A DNA stretch of 64,000 nt from Allium sativum (Eukaryota > Streptophyta > Magnoliopsida > Asparagales > Amaryllidaceae): contig CM060925.1 in assembly GCA_030737875.1 (NCBI GenBank), positions 480,933,514-480,997,513 of the forward strand, given 5' to 3'. Positions within the stretch are counted from its first letter, which is position 1, and every line of letters begins with the position of its first letter. A program made the position numbers and the translations under genes. A model generated the notes under the pieces. The model saw only the letters and a list, made by a program, of their open reading frames with translations, did no database searches and was not told the DNA's origin. This document shows positions 10,275 through 22,740 of the stretch, one piece after another.

Positions 10275-10784
10275 TTCGGTTGGGCGTGTATTGCCCGGTC
10301 TGAGGGTCGTGCTCGGTATTTGGTTTGCATACTTGTTTGTATGCACTGTTATGTTTTGGAATTCATATTTCCAAATGATTTGATTTGAGATCCCGAAGTG
10401 AAATCCACTTTGATATAAAAGACAGATATGTATTTCAAATGATTTGAAATAGAAGTCAAGAAATAAAGTCCAAAGGAATAATTTCTGTGAATTGAATTAG
10501 ATTTCGAAAAATCTAAATTTTGGGTTAAGCCTAAATGGGTAGATTGGGATATTGCATGTTGATTGATGCATAGTAGATCCATATGCCTATGATTGGCGTA
10601 GTTTGTTTATGGAATTCTTGGGAGGAAACATGTTCCGTGACATAAGGCGTGGTCCCAAGATATTTCTTATTCTATTTAAGTTATTAATAATGTGTTGTAT
10701 ACCCAGAGTTTGCGTATCTGAGTTTTGAACGGTCTTGGTCGATTTAGCGATCGATTAGGTCCGAGAGAAATCCGTATCGTTACA

Positions 10785-10789
10785 TTATG
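10785..10789. repeat. Target-site duplication of A1, right copy
   Basis: TTATG, matching 534-538. The interrupted A0 LTR resumes after it. Confidence 0.88.
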
Positions 10790-11769
10790 TCCAGTTTAAA
10801 ATTCAAATTTGTCGCTATGGAATTTAATTATATTTTAAAAATATATATATAGCCCTTAAAAATAGCCATTTTGCAAATGACCTCCGTTTTCGACAAAACC
10901 ACTTTTGTTGGATCCGGAATGTCAAATTATTGCTAGATTCCAATTTTCGTAATTTTTAGAATTAATATGTAGGCACAGTAAATTTATACATGTTTTCAAT
11001 TTCAGTTTATATTAAATCGACCAGTTAAAAGGTGATTTTTCAAACGGTCTTCAAATTTGACGAAATTAGTTTTGTTGAAACTGTATTTGAAAATCATAGC
11101 GAGAATTCAAAATTTCATAATTTTTGGAGCTAATTTGTGGCCCTACAGAACAAATTGTGAATCGATCAATCATTTAAGCTAGAGACAAGGCTTTTGAGAA
11201 AACCGACTTGGAATTCGATGAAACTAGTTTTGTTTGGACCGTATCATCAAGACATAGCAGCCTGTCAATTTTCATCGCCAACGGAGTTCGTGTGTGACTG
11301 TGGCATCGATAAATGTCGATTGGAAACAGCGCTAACTGAGGAAATAACAAAAAAAATCCCACACATAATGTTATTCCCCTCCACAAATCCTCGTTTATCT
11401 TCTTCCACAAAAATTGGCAGCAGCCCCCACTGGAAATTTGCGAAAAAGCCCCCGAACACAAAACAAATTATATCTCTCAATCTGTAAACAATTATTTAAA
11501 ATGGTTTCTGGGTATTGTAGATCAAGATGATATCTACCTACCACAAAAATCTCAGCACTTATCGTTGAACGGATTGGGAGAAGTTGATGGTCAATGACCT
11601 GAAAGTGGTTTCGGATTTTCGTGGATTATGGCCAAACCATTGAGTGTTTGATGATGGCACAAATGAGAAAACTGTATAAGGGAGAGAGGTGAACAAGATT
11701 CTCTTTGGGTGCTCGGTCGAAAATTGGATATGGTAGCGGGAATTTTGAGATGAACGGAGATCATCATTT

Positions 11770-12110
11770 TTATGAAGCAGTGGACAGATTTCTTCCTCAT
11801 GGCGGCGCTAGGTGGCGATTCAGACGATGGCACTTGAAGGAAAAAGTTGCAGGGTGGCGTGGGGCGTTGATTGGTGGAGGTGCACGACCGTGGCATTGAC
11901 TGTGGCAGCGTATTTCGGGGATGATCAATTTTCGGTCGAGATCGAATTCGGGCGAGCTGGAGGCGTTAGGGGGTGCGATTTTCAAGGTGGAGCAGCACCG
12001 TGGACAGGCGAAGGTGGCAAGGGGTCCAGGTTGGCCGGCGGTGGCCTCTAGTGGCGAGGCGAGGGTGATGGTAGGAGGGAACGACGTGAAATCAATTTTG
12101 GATGGTAATT
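11770..12110 (+). other. GC-rich island in the A0 LTR
   Basis: A stretch rich in GGCGGCG, GGTGG and GGCGAGG within an AT-rich LTR. Overlapping short frames occur on both strands, as expected of GC-rich sequence, and none has a recognisable domain. Comparable islands occur at a similar LTR position in B, C and D, so this is likely the promoter or transcribed leader. That reading is inferred. Confidence 0.5.
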
Positions 12111-14078
12111 AGGGTTTTGTTTAATTTGAAAATTATTTAATTCATGTATTTAAACTTTAAACCTTAATAATAACTTTTTGTCACGAACTCCAAATTGCAT
12201 GAATTTGGATCCGTTGCGATCTTGAAGCCGAGAGCTTCGCAATAAAACTAACCAAGTCTAATTTGGATCAAGTTAGAATTTGGGGCAAATTCAAACCCAA
12301 ACTGTACAAAATTTATCAGTTAAATACTAACGGAGTGGAAACCAAAGGTGAGAACGCCCTCACTCAAACTGTTTTTACTCATTTATTACATCCTAGGATG
12401 CAGATGGGGCTTAGTAGCTCGTGGCACTACTTTTTGTACAAACCATGGATGATTTGTGTAATATGATTGTGTTGTGGAAAAATTGATTGTATTGTGAAAT
12501 TATTGGATTGATTGATTATGGTGTATGGCGCGATCCAGTATCAGGAGAGGATAATGCTAGACATTATTCCGGTTCTAATATCACGCCGTTATAATGCCGA
12601 ATTTTTCTGAAACTAAAATATATATATTATTTATATAAAATTTTCATAAAAAGAAATTGGAATAAATATTCATTTGCAAGTCGGATGGCTTGTTTCTGTA
12701 CACTAATTCATCTAATATTGTTTGGGGCGATAAAGTTTACACATCGCCCAAATGCACAAATAATAATCAGTATTTGCTGTCTGAAAACTCCACATGGGTA
12801 TTAGGATGATATTTGACATACACTAATCCCAGTACTTAGTTGTATGTGGACCGATGGGTTGACAGACTGTGATGAGCGTTATTTATTTATTTTAATGCTT
12901 ATACTGTTGTAGAATGCACTATGGATGATGTTTGAATGTGTAATGACTATTTATCATTATTGTTGAATACATGCGATGTATAAAATCCATATAACTGAAA
13001 TTATATGGTAATTGATTGAGTTGCATTCCGATTCTGAAATAAAAAATATTCTAAAACAAAGAATAATTTAAAATAGTATAATATTCAGAAAAGAATCAAA
13101 ATATGATTTTGATGTCCGATTTGGGATGGACATGAAAATATTGAAATATAGAAGCCGAGTTATATAGTTAAACATCATTTTTACCCGAATGGGTTGTCAA
13201 TCGATTTTATTCATTTTATAATGAATACCAAAGGGAAATGGATTTCAAAATCTGATATTTTGAAAATATTATCATTTTAATATGATAAAATATAGAATAT
13301 TCAATGTTGATTTAAAATTGAAAATGAAGTTAAGATCCTTTTAAAACGAATTCATAAACGATTTATAAAATATGTTTTAAATGGAAATTGATGATAATAT
13401 ATATATATATATATACGTACATATAATGGCCTGAATAGAATGTGTCGCGCAGCGACCGTTCGCAAATTTCGACTATTAACTTCAAATGGACGTAACGGGA
13501 GATCCGACCATCGGATTCTCCTAAAACCAGAACCATTGGATTCATATCGAAAGGAGCTTTCCAATGATTATAAGATATTTGAAATCTAACTGTTGGATTT
13601 GGAATTATATCCAAATTAATTTCAAAAAATGCCGCTATGGATGCAGTTTGGTGGCCGTTATTGGAAACTGACTGTATGGGCCTTAATAAAATTATTAAAA
13701 ATATGGAAAAATTGTGTAAACTCATGATAAATGATTTGGAAAGATTTTAAATGAAAAATTCCAGTTTCGAAAGGATAAAAATATATTTTTATCTAAATGA
13801 AGTAGTTAATAACTAGAATGATAATCCAATATTTTTAAATAAATAAATTGGATTGAGAAATGGGTTTTAAAATAACCAGAATTTTCCAACATATGAATTG
13901 GAATGGAAATAATCTTCGGGATATTTTGATATTGGATTCCATGATTATATGGATATTATTGAGGAAATTGGAGGATACAGATATCGTTATTCCCAATACG
14001 ATATCCGTTAGTTTCAGAATTTGATATTGAATATAAACCAATTTAATTTTTATTTAGAGCCTTGTATTTAATATCAAA

Positions 14079-14650
14079 TTGGATTCTGGGTATGTCGTGA
14101 ATGGTGTCTTTAATAACACTGTTCTTAAACCCTGATGAGAAAAGAATAATTCTTTTAATTAAGATTTAGAGAAATTTACCAATTAATTAATATTTAATCG
14201 GAATTGAATTGAATTTGGATTATGGGTTTTTCGTGAACGGCGTTTTAATTGTTCTTTAACCCAATTAACAGTGAAGAGATGATTTGGAATTTATAAATCT
14301 TTTATTAAGATTTAATGGAAATTTTCCAAAGTAAAGATTTTCCATTTAATATATTATATGGGAATTGGATGGAATTCGATTCGGTAATAATCGAGATGAG
14401 CTTCTATGAAGAAAGACCGTTACTATATATGGAATTTAAAAGGCTTTGCCGTTATTCCATTTATAGTTTTCATTGGATACAGAAATTTATATCGATTATA
14501 TATTGATCTATTTTCCATGAAGATTCCATAGTTGGTGGAAACTGATTTGGGTTTATTGTGAATTGTGTTTTAAACGACATTAGTTCTTTAACCTAGTTAA
14601 AGATAAGATTAATTTCTTAAATTTGAAAAATCATTAAGTAATGATTTTAG
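14079..14650 (+). repeat. Triplicated LTR module in A0
   Basis: Three diverged copies of one block start near 14079, 14215 and 14543. Each has a TTGGATT-like start, a GTGAA(T/C)GGTGT-like core and TTCTTTAACC. A1 has a single copy (about 3591-3700 and 9296-9400). This expansion helps explain why the A0 LTR is longer than that of A1. Confidence 0.6.
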
Positions 14651-14744
14651 AGATTAAAACTGAATTAGAGTTTTAATGAATCTTTAATTAGATTGGAATG
14701 AGAATAAGGTAATTAAATTTATCGAATTCATGAAATGATTGAGA

Positions 14745-14880
14745 ATCGAGTACCACCAGTTTTACTCCAAGCGATAGTTAAATCTTTAATTAGATTTGAA
14801 CGTGAAATGGTAATTAGATTTACCAATAACTCAGTGGGTGTTAAATATGGAGTACTACCAGTTTTGCTCCATGGGATGAA
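14745..14880 (+). repeat. Duplicated 100-bp block in the A0 LTR
   Basis: GAGTACCACCAGTTTTACTC near 14748 recurs as GAGTACTACCAGTTTTGCTC near 14850, with AT-rich sequence between them. Confidence 0.6.
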
Positions 14881-17800
14881 TAGGTTGGGATTGGAAAAAT
14901 AATAAATGATTACTTCGGTAGAGCTCGATAATCCCGACAGTTTTATAAACCTTAATTTGGTTTAGAATTGTAAAAAGATAAAATAAAATCTTTTGAAAAT
15001 GATATCAAAAGGAAGATTAAAGAGAACATTTAAAAGAATTTATCAATGATAAAATTAATGGGAACCTTTCCCTAATGATGTGATTATTTGAATAAAAGAA
15101 TATTCTTTATTGGAATGAGGCGTATGATGTGTTTTTATAGCACTTGATTATAAAATACACGAGTTATTCGGAAAGACCGGGTTTAACCCATTCTGAATAA
15201 CTGATACGGCGACTAAATGTCGATGATATGAAGACGGTGGTTGAGGACTGGAGATCTTCACATCGTTTGGATTATTACTGATGTCTTGATTGGGATGTAC
15301 ACCCAAGATAAGGTAATAAGTAGTGATCTTCCAGATGTACTTGGAGATCGACCGGATATGTGAAGGCCTCTCTCTTGTATTGGACATATGGGACGAGGAA
15401 TAAGATGCCTCCGGTTTCGTTCAGACCCAGAACGGGCTTGCAAATGGATGGTATGTCGACATTGTATTCCTTTATACTATATTTGTTGATCTCTGTTAAA
15501 TATATATCTGTTTGGTGGCGGAGAATTTATTCTCTTTCTTAACACCCTTCTCTGAGACGTATGAGCTTAGAGGTTATATATTCGTGGAAATCAGTGGTAT
15601 GGTATGGAATGACTGTGTGGCATGCTGAGATGCAAATGATCAAGACTTTTGTTGAAAAGCAGAGTCTTGTGGATGATGATCAAAGCACCGCTTTAATTAG
15701 CATAGCTTCGTGTAACGTTAATTCGCAAGCCTTACACCACGCTATGGACCAAAAACGGGATAGTGACTGCTTGAAAATGGACATATGTTAGTTCTAGCCA
15801 CGAGTAGCGTCATGGTATGGAGCCCAGACCGTTTACTTATGTGGATGTTGCATATTATTTGCTGGAAAGCGAGGTACCTCGAAATTCGGGCCAATTGAAA
15901 GGCTCGGATATGATTTGAGTTCCATGTGGCTCTAGAGTGGTCGATATACTGACCCATTTTGGAGGTTCGATAGAACCAGCTAACATATAGTTTATGGTAT
16001 TGCCAACCATTGACGAATGACTGGCCATGAAGATACAAGGGGTTCACTGCGGGGGATCCTGAGGCACTTGCAAGTGTGTCTCGAAATCGGTGAGGATGAT
16101 CCCTTGCCTCGGTTCATAGATGGAAATCCTTACGGTTTTAGTTGTAAACCTATATGGCGACATAATGTAATGATACCTACGCCGCCTATGATTGATGCAT
16201 TTATATTTGAAGTTGATTTCTTCACTTATAATAATAATAAAAGATGAAATTTCGCGTATCAAGCATATTTGGCTATTATAAGGGTAAACTCTATCCTTGA
16301 CTGCATTCATTATGTGATGGGACCTGAGTCTTATAATAGCTTCATTTATCTCTTTAGCATTGCGCTGTTATTTTTATGTACTGGTATTCATGGGGGATAA
16401 ACCCGTTCAGTGCTATACGGCGTGGTCCCGTGATTTACCTAACTTTAAAACAAAAGCTAATAACTGTTTTAATTCTCACACCAGTCTCATGACTGACTGG
16501 GAGTTTATTATTTAACCTAAACTATGGGCGCCCATATTTTCCATAAGGGTAGCTTGTAGTTTTGGTTTTCACAGATACTTCTTTTCACAGGATCCTAGAT
16601 TACAGCTGGAGCTATATTCGGAAATCTTTGTATCCTTTTATTTCTTTCAGTTGTGCTATTTTGATGTACTTTCCGTCGTACATTATTATGTATTATTTTT
16701 CCGCTGCTTTGTAATTTAAAACTCTTTTATTTTCAACTGTAAATTATTTATTCATACTCTGATATATTCTTGTACTCTAATGTAAATTGTTTTAATAACA
16801 ATGAAGTGTTCTTATATTTGTGTTCTGATGCGTCGTGTTCTCAAATCAATCTGGGCTTTCACGTAAAGGGGATTTCGGACTGTTTTATAAGCAATCAATC
16901 AACTCATAATTTCTCAAAAATCTTAAAGGTGATATATTTTTTAATATGAATTTATAAAGCTATAAGATTTAATCTCACCTTTATTTCCACTCCGCTTGTA
17001 ACAACCTAGCTTTTGACAGTTTCAAGTCGGTAATTAAACCAATCGAACTGTTCACAAAGATGAATTGTTATTGGGGTAGTAATACATTTGAAACAATGGA
17101 ACATAATGACTTCCTCATAAATACAACATGAAGGTTACATAGAGATTACATCACAACCACATCAGAGTACTATACATATCCAGATACATAAACTATTGGA
17201 ACACAAAATGAACAACGGAAAGTGACAAAAGAGGGTGAATCCACAATGCATCATCTTCACCTCAAAGCTCCAAACCAAAAGATGCACCACAAAAAGATCC
17301 AAAGCACTCCTACTGAAACCTGACTACTAGGTTGTCCGTGTAAAGATTGGGGGAACCTAGAGTTTTGGGAAAAATAATAAGCTATAGATCAGTTATGGGA
17401 CTGGTGTGAGAAACTCAATATATTTGTTATGTGCAGAAAAGTCATATATTCTTTTGGAAAATGAAGAAACCATAAGGTCTCGCGGCGCACTCACAATGCA
17501 AATGCAGACTTGGGCGAGATTTCTACTTATGGTAACCAAAAATGCTTAATACGAGAAAACCATTTGATAATATTATTAGTGCATAGTATTGAAAAATTAT
17601 TTTGCAAATAAATGAATTGATCTTAGCTAGCATATGTACCGTATATTATGCTGATGTATAGCATACAACTAAAACCGTACGGGTTCATAGTGGAGAATGG
17701 ATTTCCAACAAATGACCAGGCTAAGGCACTTACTTATCCGATGGGCACACCTCTAGCAGGATGTACCGAGATCCTAACTGGTTCTCTGCCAACACAAGGC

Positions 17801-20509
17801 CGGGTTACCTCTGCAACTTGGTAAACAAACTATCATAAGTATTCCACCTCATGGTTGTTACCAACCTTTAATCTGGCGCCCAAATTCTATCAACCACATA
17901 AGTAAAATACCTGGGCTCTATATCATGGTATCACTTTAAACCTACAGGAAATGATAATACCCTAAGGGTTGTGGACCCCATAACCTTGCCACACTTCTCC
18001 TGTTTTGGTCATTTACCAGCGTGTGAGGCTTGAGGGAGTCTTGTCACACAAAGTTACGCTTTATCCTAGGGATGTGATTTGATCATCAACAGCTCAACCA
18101 CTTGGCATGCCACATTTTCATTTCATAACATATAATTGATGATAACTAACCATATCACCTTCGAGCTCATATGTCTCAAAGAAGGGTGTAAACTAATGAA
18201 AATTTTCTTTGCTACCAACAGAAATATGTTTAGTAAAGATAATTCAATACATTACAAAATATAATGTCAAATAAACATCTATACAAGTCCATTCTGAGAC
18301 TGAACGAAACCAAAGGCGCTTTATTCCTCATCTAATAAAGCAGTGAAGCCGTCGCAAATTCGGAAATTCTCCAAGTACCTTCAGACCACTGCTATAATAT
18401 ATATAATAAATCTCAAGATGGAAGTTATCCAATTGAGACCATCAACGAGGAATCTTTCCAATGTGAAGGTCTCTGGTCTTCAACATTGTTTCTTTAATAT
18501 CTCTAGATGCTCCATTACGTCGTATTAATGGTTTTGGGATAGAAATCCTGATCACGATCTTCTTGAATAATCAGCGCTATTTTGAAACCATATGGAAATA
18601 AAGGATTTGTTAAGTCTATTTCCACTTTGGATTCAATTTCCATTAACTTGATAAAACCTTATATCTTAACAACTATTTATTCCTAACTTAACAATATTTC
18701 CACTTATCTTAATTGAAAATTAAACCTTTACCCTTTGGATTCAAATCATATCTTTAAGAACTGTTCTATTATTATTTCATTAAATCTTAATTAAATAAGC
18801 ATTTCTTCTTTATAAAATATGTTGAAACCAGTCGATATCAAATATAATATTCATAAATTAAATCAGTTTACTGCTTCCCGCAGGTTAAACCAAAATTGAA
18901 TGATATGAATTTAAGATTTGTATAGAAATTATATTGGCTTATATCCAATATCAATTCTCATAATCAGCAAATACTATAAGTGAAATAACGGTATGAATAC
19001 CTTTTAAATTCGTTAAATAGTATAAATTTAACTACAAATTTTAATATCGAATATCCGAAGATTATTTCCATCCAAATCAAATTTATTATAATTGAAAAAT
19101 TAAGGTTATATTTTAAATAAAATATCAAAAGTATCATCAAAACACTTCATTATTCATTTAAAAATATTTACAAAATATTTGGGTATAAATTCTTAAGTTA
19201 AACCATTAATTTAAACATTAGTGAAAATCTTTACAAAAGCATTACGAAAAGGCTTATATTAACTAGTTTGATTAGAATAATCTTTTTGTCATCCAAAACT
19301 TAATCTTTCCAATTAAAATCACTTTTAAATAATTTATTATTATTTATAATAATTTTTCCATATTTTTAGTGATTTAGAAATAGCAGTTTCCTGCTACGGT
19401 CATCGAACTACACTACCGCGATTTTTATTAAAAATTGATTTGAATATATCTGGAAAACTATGCATTGAAATTTGAAAATTCCTTTTCATTTGAGATCTGA
19501 TATTATTAAAAAGAAAACATTTTTCATTTTAGGAAAATTTGAAAAATGTATCCATTAGAACAATTTGAAGTCTATGGTCGAAATTCTTGAACTACTGCAG
19601 CTCGACGAACTATATTTTAACCGTATTTTAACTACACATTAAAAATAATTTGTTTTACTTCAAAATAGGTTAGAATTCCATTTAAAACCTATATAATAGT
19701 ATTTAAAAACAATATTTCAAAATTTCAACGTTAAATTTAGATATTTATTTTTAATGAATATTATATTATTATTTAATTAATGAAATAATATATTTTTCAA
19801 AAATTTTTCTTTTAAAACCCAATCTTTTCAAAATTTAAATTAAATATTATATAAGCATAGTGGTACATTAGATTTGATTTTAAACATATTATATATAGTT
19901 AAACCAAACTTCAATTTTAAAAACGAAATTGATTTACCTGATTTAAACTTGAACATACCGTATTATATCAAAACCTTTTTCAAATAAAATTCCGCCTCTA
20001 CAAAAGTGTTTCATAATCACTTCAGTTTCATTTCTATCTGGTTTCAAATAAAAAATTCTAGTTTTTAATTTACATTATGTTTAAATGAATATATTATCGA
20101 TTTATATTATCTGGTAAGCACGACACTTAACCAATATCCATATAATTCTATATAAGTGGGTGTAACATATGCAGTATGGCATAGTATCACCACTAACAAC
20201 CATTACAACGTCCATAACATCCATTCTATCATATCATAACAAACATATTGTAGTATATATGTATAAGCTTTTGGTAATTAACGCTTACATTTCGTTTATC
20301 AACTAATTAATTATAATTTCACAGCAACAAAATTATCCATGTTTAAACTTATGATTGAATAGTTTCTCACTTTTAGGTTACACTCTAACTGACTTTACGA
20401 TAGGACTTCCAAGCTAACCCAAACTGCTTTGGACCAACTATCGTTCCTCACCGACTTTCTTAACTATATTACTACTATTATTATATATTATATGTTATAT
20501 ATATTTATA

Positions 20510-20885
20510 AAATAGGAGGAGAAGGAGGGTAAGACTAGGGGTGGGTGGTGGGGTGGAGCTTGGCCGTGGATGATGTTGCAAGTGGAGGTGCTTGGTGGCC
20601 GAGGTAGGTGGTGCGCAAGGGGGAGCGGGTGTGGTGGCCGAGGAGGGTGGCGTTTGGGAGGATGGGGTGGTGAGTTCGAGTAGGCAGTGGAGGAGGGGGT
20701 TGGATAACTGTGGGTAGGCGGGAGGAGGGGCGGAATTGGGGAGGAAGGGAGGGAGTGGTGATGGTTGAACTAGGAAGGAGGGAGAGGGGGCTTTATGCCG
20801 AATTAAGGGAGGAAGGAGGAGGAAGAGAGGGAGAAGATAATGGTTCGGAAGCCGTTGTTAGAGAAGGAAAGAGGTAGAAAATAAG
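20510..20885 (-). other. GC-rich, purine-biased island in the D LTR
   Basis: The plus strand is strongly G-rich (GGAGGAGAAGGAGGG, repeated GGTGG and GGAGGAGG), so the minus-strand transcript would be C-rich. On the LTR's own strand it falls in the first 1 kb, like the islands of A0, B and C. Likely promoter or leader region; inferred. Confidence 0.45.
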
Positions 20886-20894
20886 ATGGAAAAG

Positions 20895-20899
20895 ACTTG
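20895..20899. repeat. Target-site duplication of complex B, left copy
   Basis: ACTTG, repeated at 46027-46031 just outside the ends of the whole 25-kb structure. Confidence 0.88.
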
Positions 20900-21759
20900 T
20901 GTAACAACCCGGAAAATACGAGCCAATTTAAAAAAAATTAAATTGGCTATTTCAACGGAATCTAAAAAATTGAAATAGAATATTTCAATAAAATAGTGAT
21001 GTAGAAATAGTAGGGCAGTTTGAAAATTTGAATTCAAACTTTGACTGACTACACCGGGTGCAAAATATAACGGATTTTAGTGAAACCAAAAATATTTAAA
21101 TCTGTTTATGAATACCCTTCTAACGAATCTGAAAAATCGAAGTTTCATAGCGGGAATCAAAAGTTATGGCCAAATGAATTTTCAGAATGGTCGCTATATA
21201 GAATATATAGCCCTGGAAAATAGATATTTTGCAAACGACCTCGGAATTCGACGAAACCACTTTTGTTGGATCCGGGATGTCAAACTTTTGCTAGGTTTCA
21301 AATTTCATAATTTTTGAAGTTAGTATGTGAGCGTGTCAAAAGAAAACGTGTTTGGTTAATTTCTGTTAAATTGGATCGACCAGAAAAGGGCCATTTTTCA
21401 AACGATCTCATAATTCGACGAAACTGGTTATGTTGGGACCGTAGCGTCAAAACATAGCTAGATTTATTTTTATGGAATTTTTCAAATCAGTTTGTGGCCC
21501 TGGAAAATTGAAATGTACGTTCAAATTAAATATAAAATGTTTTATACTTTAATTTGAAAATTAACTGACTGTAACAATCGAATTGGCCTACGAAACATAT
21601 CCCATTGTGTCTGGGATGGGGGTATTTAGCTAGTGGCGATAGTCATTGGGTTTGAATTGGGATCTGTGTGGAGAAACACTATTTTAAAATCTAATAAAAC
21701 CATCGACCAATCAAAATTCTCCATTCATTAAAATAAAAAAATATCACAGAAACCTCGAC

Positions 21760-22030
21760 CCCCCCCCTCGACATCGACGACGGAAGTGCTCCCCCCTTCC
21801 TTGGAGATTTCCAATCGCCACAGCCCGAATCAGCCCCACCCCCAGTTCAACTTTTCGTTCGCCTCTCCCTACTCTTTAAATATATACCTGCCACTTTCCC
21901 TATCGTCTTATATTTCGTGCGAACGACCTCTTCAAAGTCTCGACCTTTCCGCCGCCGCCACCATCGCCAGTGGCGATCGAACTGGCCGTGACCACTAGGC
22001 GCGGAAGCCCCTCTCCTTCCTCTTCGACGT
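21760..22030 (+). promoter_or_regulatory. GC-rich promoter or leader island in LTR1, with TATA-like box
   Basis: C-rich sequence (GCCGCCGCCACCATCGCC and neighbours) contains a TATA-like TTTAAATATATA at 21875-21886. LTR2 and LTR3 have TTAAATCCATA at this position, a weaker match. Counterparts are at 31570-31850 and 41480-41760. The promoter role is inferred from composition and position. Confidence 0.4.
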
Positions 22031-22724
22031 AGTATAAGCTGATCGACCTCTCGTGCAAAAGATTTCGCGAAAACTGAAAACTTAGTTTTGAACCATCGTG
22101 AAAGGTAACGGCTTTGATTTTCAAATTTGAAAATAACACTTTTATGTGTTGCAAACTTTGAAAAATCATATCTTTACGGTGTGTTGACGAAATTCGATGA
22201 AACAGGAAACATTGTGACCGCAAGGAAGCTCTCTACAACTTAGAAGAGACTGCGAATTTTTCTGAGCTCGCAAGGATTTTTAGCACCTCGACAACCAAGG
22301 TGAGATTTCTAATTGAAATGTGAATGGAAATGTCATTTATAAATTATATAAGCGAAATATAAATTATACACGTGTTGTATACCTCATGTACATGCGTTGT
22401 GTAAGCTATATGAGCGAAGTATGAATTATACATGCATTATATAAATGATATGTGTGTTGAAATGCAATTGAAATATAGAAATAATATATATATATATACA
22501 CACTCCCCTCGTCCACAAACCATGGACGATATTTATTGTTTGTGAATTTGCGTGAAAAATTTGGTGAATAATGCGAATGGTTGAATAATTGTTTGTGGTT
22601 GATATTGATTGGTTGTGGTTGAAAAATACCCATTGGTGATTGAAACAAATTGGAAATAATTGTGGAAATGAAAATAAAACATGCCGCCTGCGTGCGAACT
22701 AGATGCATGAAATCCCCATTGTCC

Positions 22725-22740
22725 AAAACCGCGAGGTTTT
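22725..22740 (+). ncRNA. AAAACC-GCGA-GGTTTT hairpin in the B LTR
   Basis: A perfect 6-bp stem closes the GNRA-type tetraloop GCGA. It is kept in LTR2 (32527-32542) and LTR3 (42441-42456). If this part of the LTR is transcribed, it would be a stable RNA tetraloop. Confidence 0.4.

Larger units (their letters stand above)
539..10784 (+). mobile_element. Element A1: complete non-autonomous LTR retrotransposon with giant LTRs
   Basis: The element consists of a 5' LTR (539-5354), an 834-bp body (5355-6188) and a 3' LTR (6189-10784), bounded by TTATG duplications. It has a tRNA-Met-type primer binding site and a polypurine tract, so it can serve as a reverse-transcription template, but the body has no room for gag or pol and contains no long reading frame. 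Over 90 percent of the element is LTR. The architecture is LARD-like but with an unusually small body. The LTR pair differs by many substitutions, different microsatellite tracts and a deletion of about 330 bp, so the insertion is not recent. The enzymes presumably came from a Tekay-lineage relative such as B; this is inference from shared ends and leader motifs. Confidence 0.88.
6189..10784 (+). repeat. A1 3' LTR (4596 bp)
   Basis: Starts TGCAACAACCCGG and ends TCGTTACA, followed by the TTATG duplication. It is collinear with the 5' LTR except for a deletion near 10690 matching about 4932-5262 of the 5' LTR, and longer AT tracts. The deletion removes the CCAGTCCCATGACTG hairpin block. Confidence 0.88.
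10790..16996 (+). mobile_element. A0 3' LTR, second part (end uncertain)
   Basis: Continues the LTR broken at 538. In order: paired modules (10850-11150), a promoter-like region with a GC-rich island (11170-12110), a block with GGTGAGAACGCCCTCACTC (about 12345-12365), head-like blocks (13420-13680), repeated modules (14079-14900), and a 3' part (15500-16850) resembling the B LTR more than A1. The conserved hairpin block lies at 16481-16500. Similarity to A1 fades after about 16850, and no ACA end with a matching duplication is visible before element D at 16997, so the LTR may end there or be cut by D. Total LTR length would be near 6.4 kb. Confidence 0.7.
16997..20899 (-). mobile_element. Element D 3' LTR, distal part (minus strand)
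   Basis: On the minus strand this LTR ends ...GGTTGTTACA at 16997; its beginning is at 46599, and complex B separates the two parts. Read on the minus strand it shows the hallmark blocks of the other families: CTCACACCAGTCCCATAACTG (here at 17390-17410) and ACACCCTTCTTTGAGACATA near 18180. It resembles the D 5' LTR (48656-49579) over the comparable stretch, but with many differences, so D is old. No coding frame is credible. Confidence 0.8.

Noticed and set aside
10097..10388. Several overlapping frames with long alternating Ile-Tyr runs
   Set aside because: They are translations of the (AT)33 microsatellite on both strands.
539..10784. A1 as two solo LTRs in tandem
   Set aside because: A PBS at 5357, a PPT at 6176 and matching TTATG duplications outside the pair show one complete element.
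11194..12112. Cluster of overlapping frames of 60-101 codons in the A0 LTR
   Set aside because: Both strands and several frames are open at once in GC-rich sequence; no motif or intron-exon structure is visible.
15360..16310. Short frames in the 3' part of the A0 LTR as host exons
   Set aside because: The same nucleotide blocks recur in the B LTRs, so they belong to the retrotransposon LTR.
16926..16983. Small inverted repeat (AAAGGTGATA ... TCTCACCTTT) as a MITE
   Set aside because: The repeat arms are short and imperfect and no target duplication is visible.
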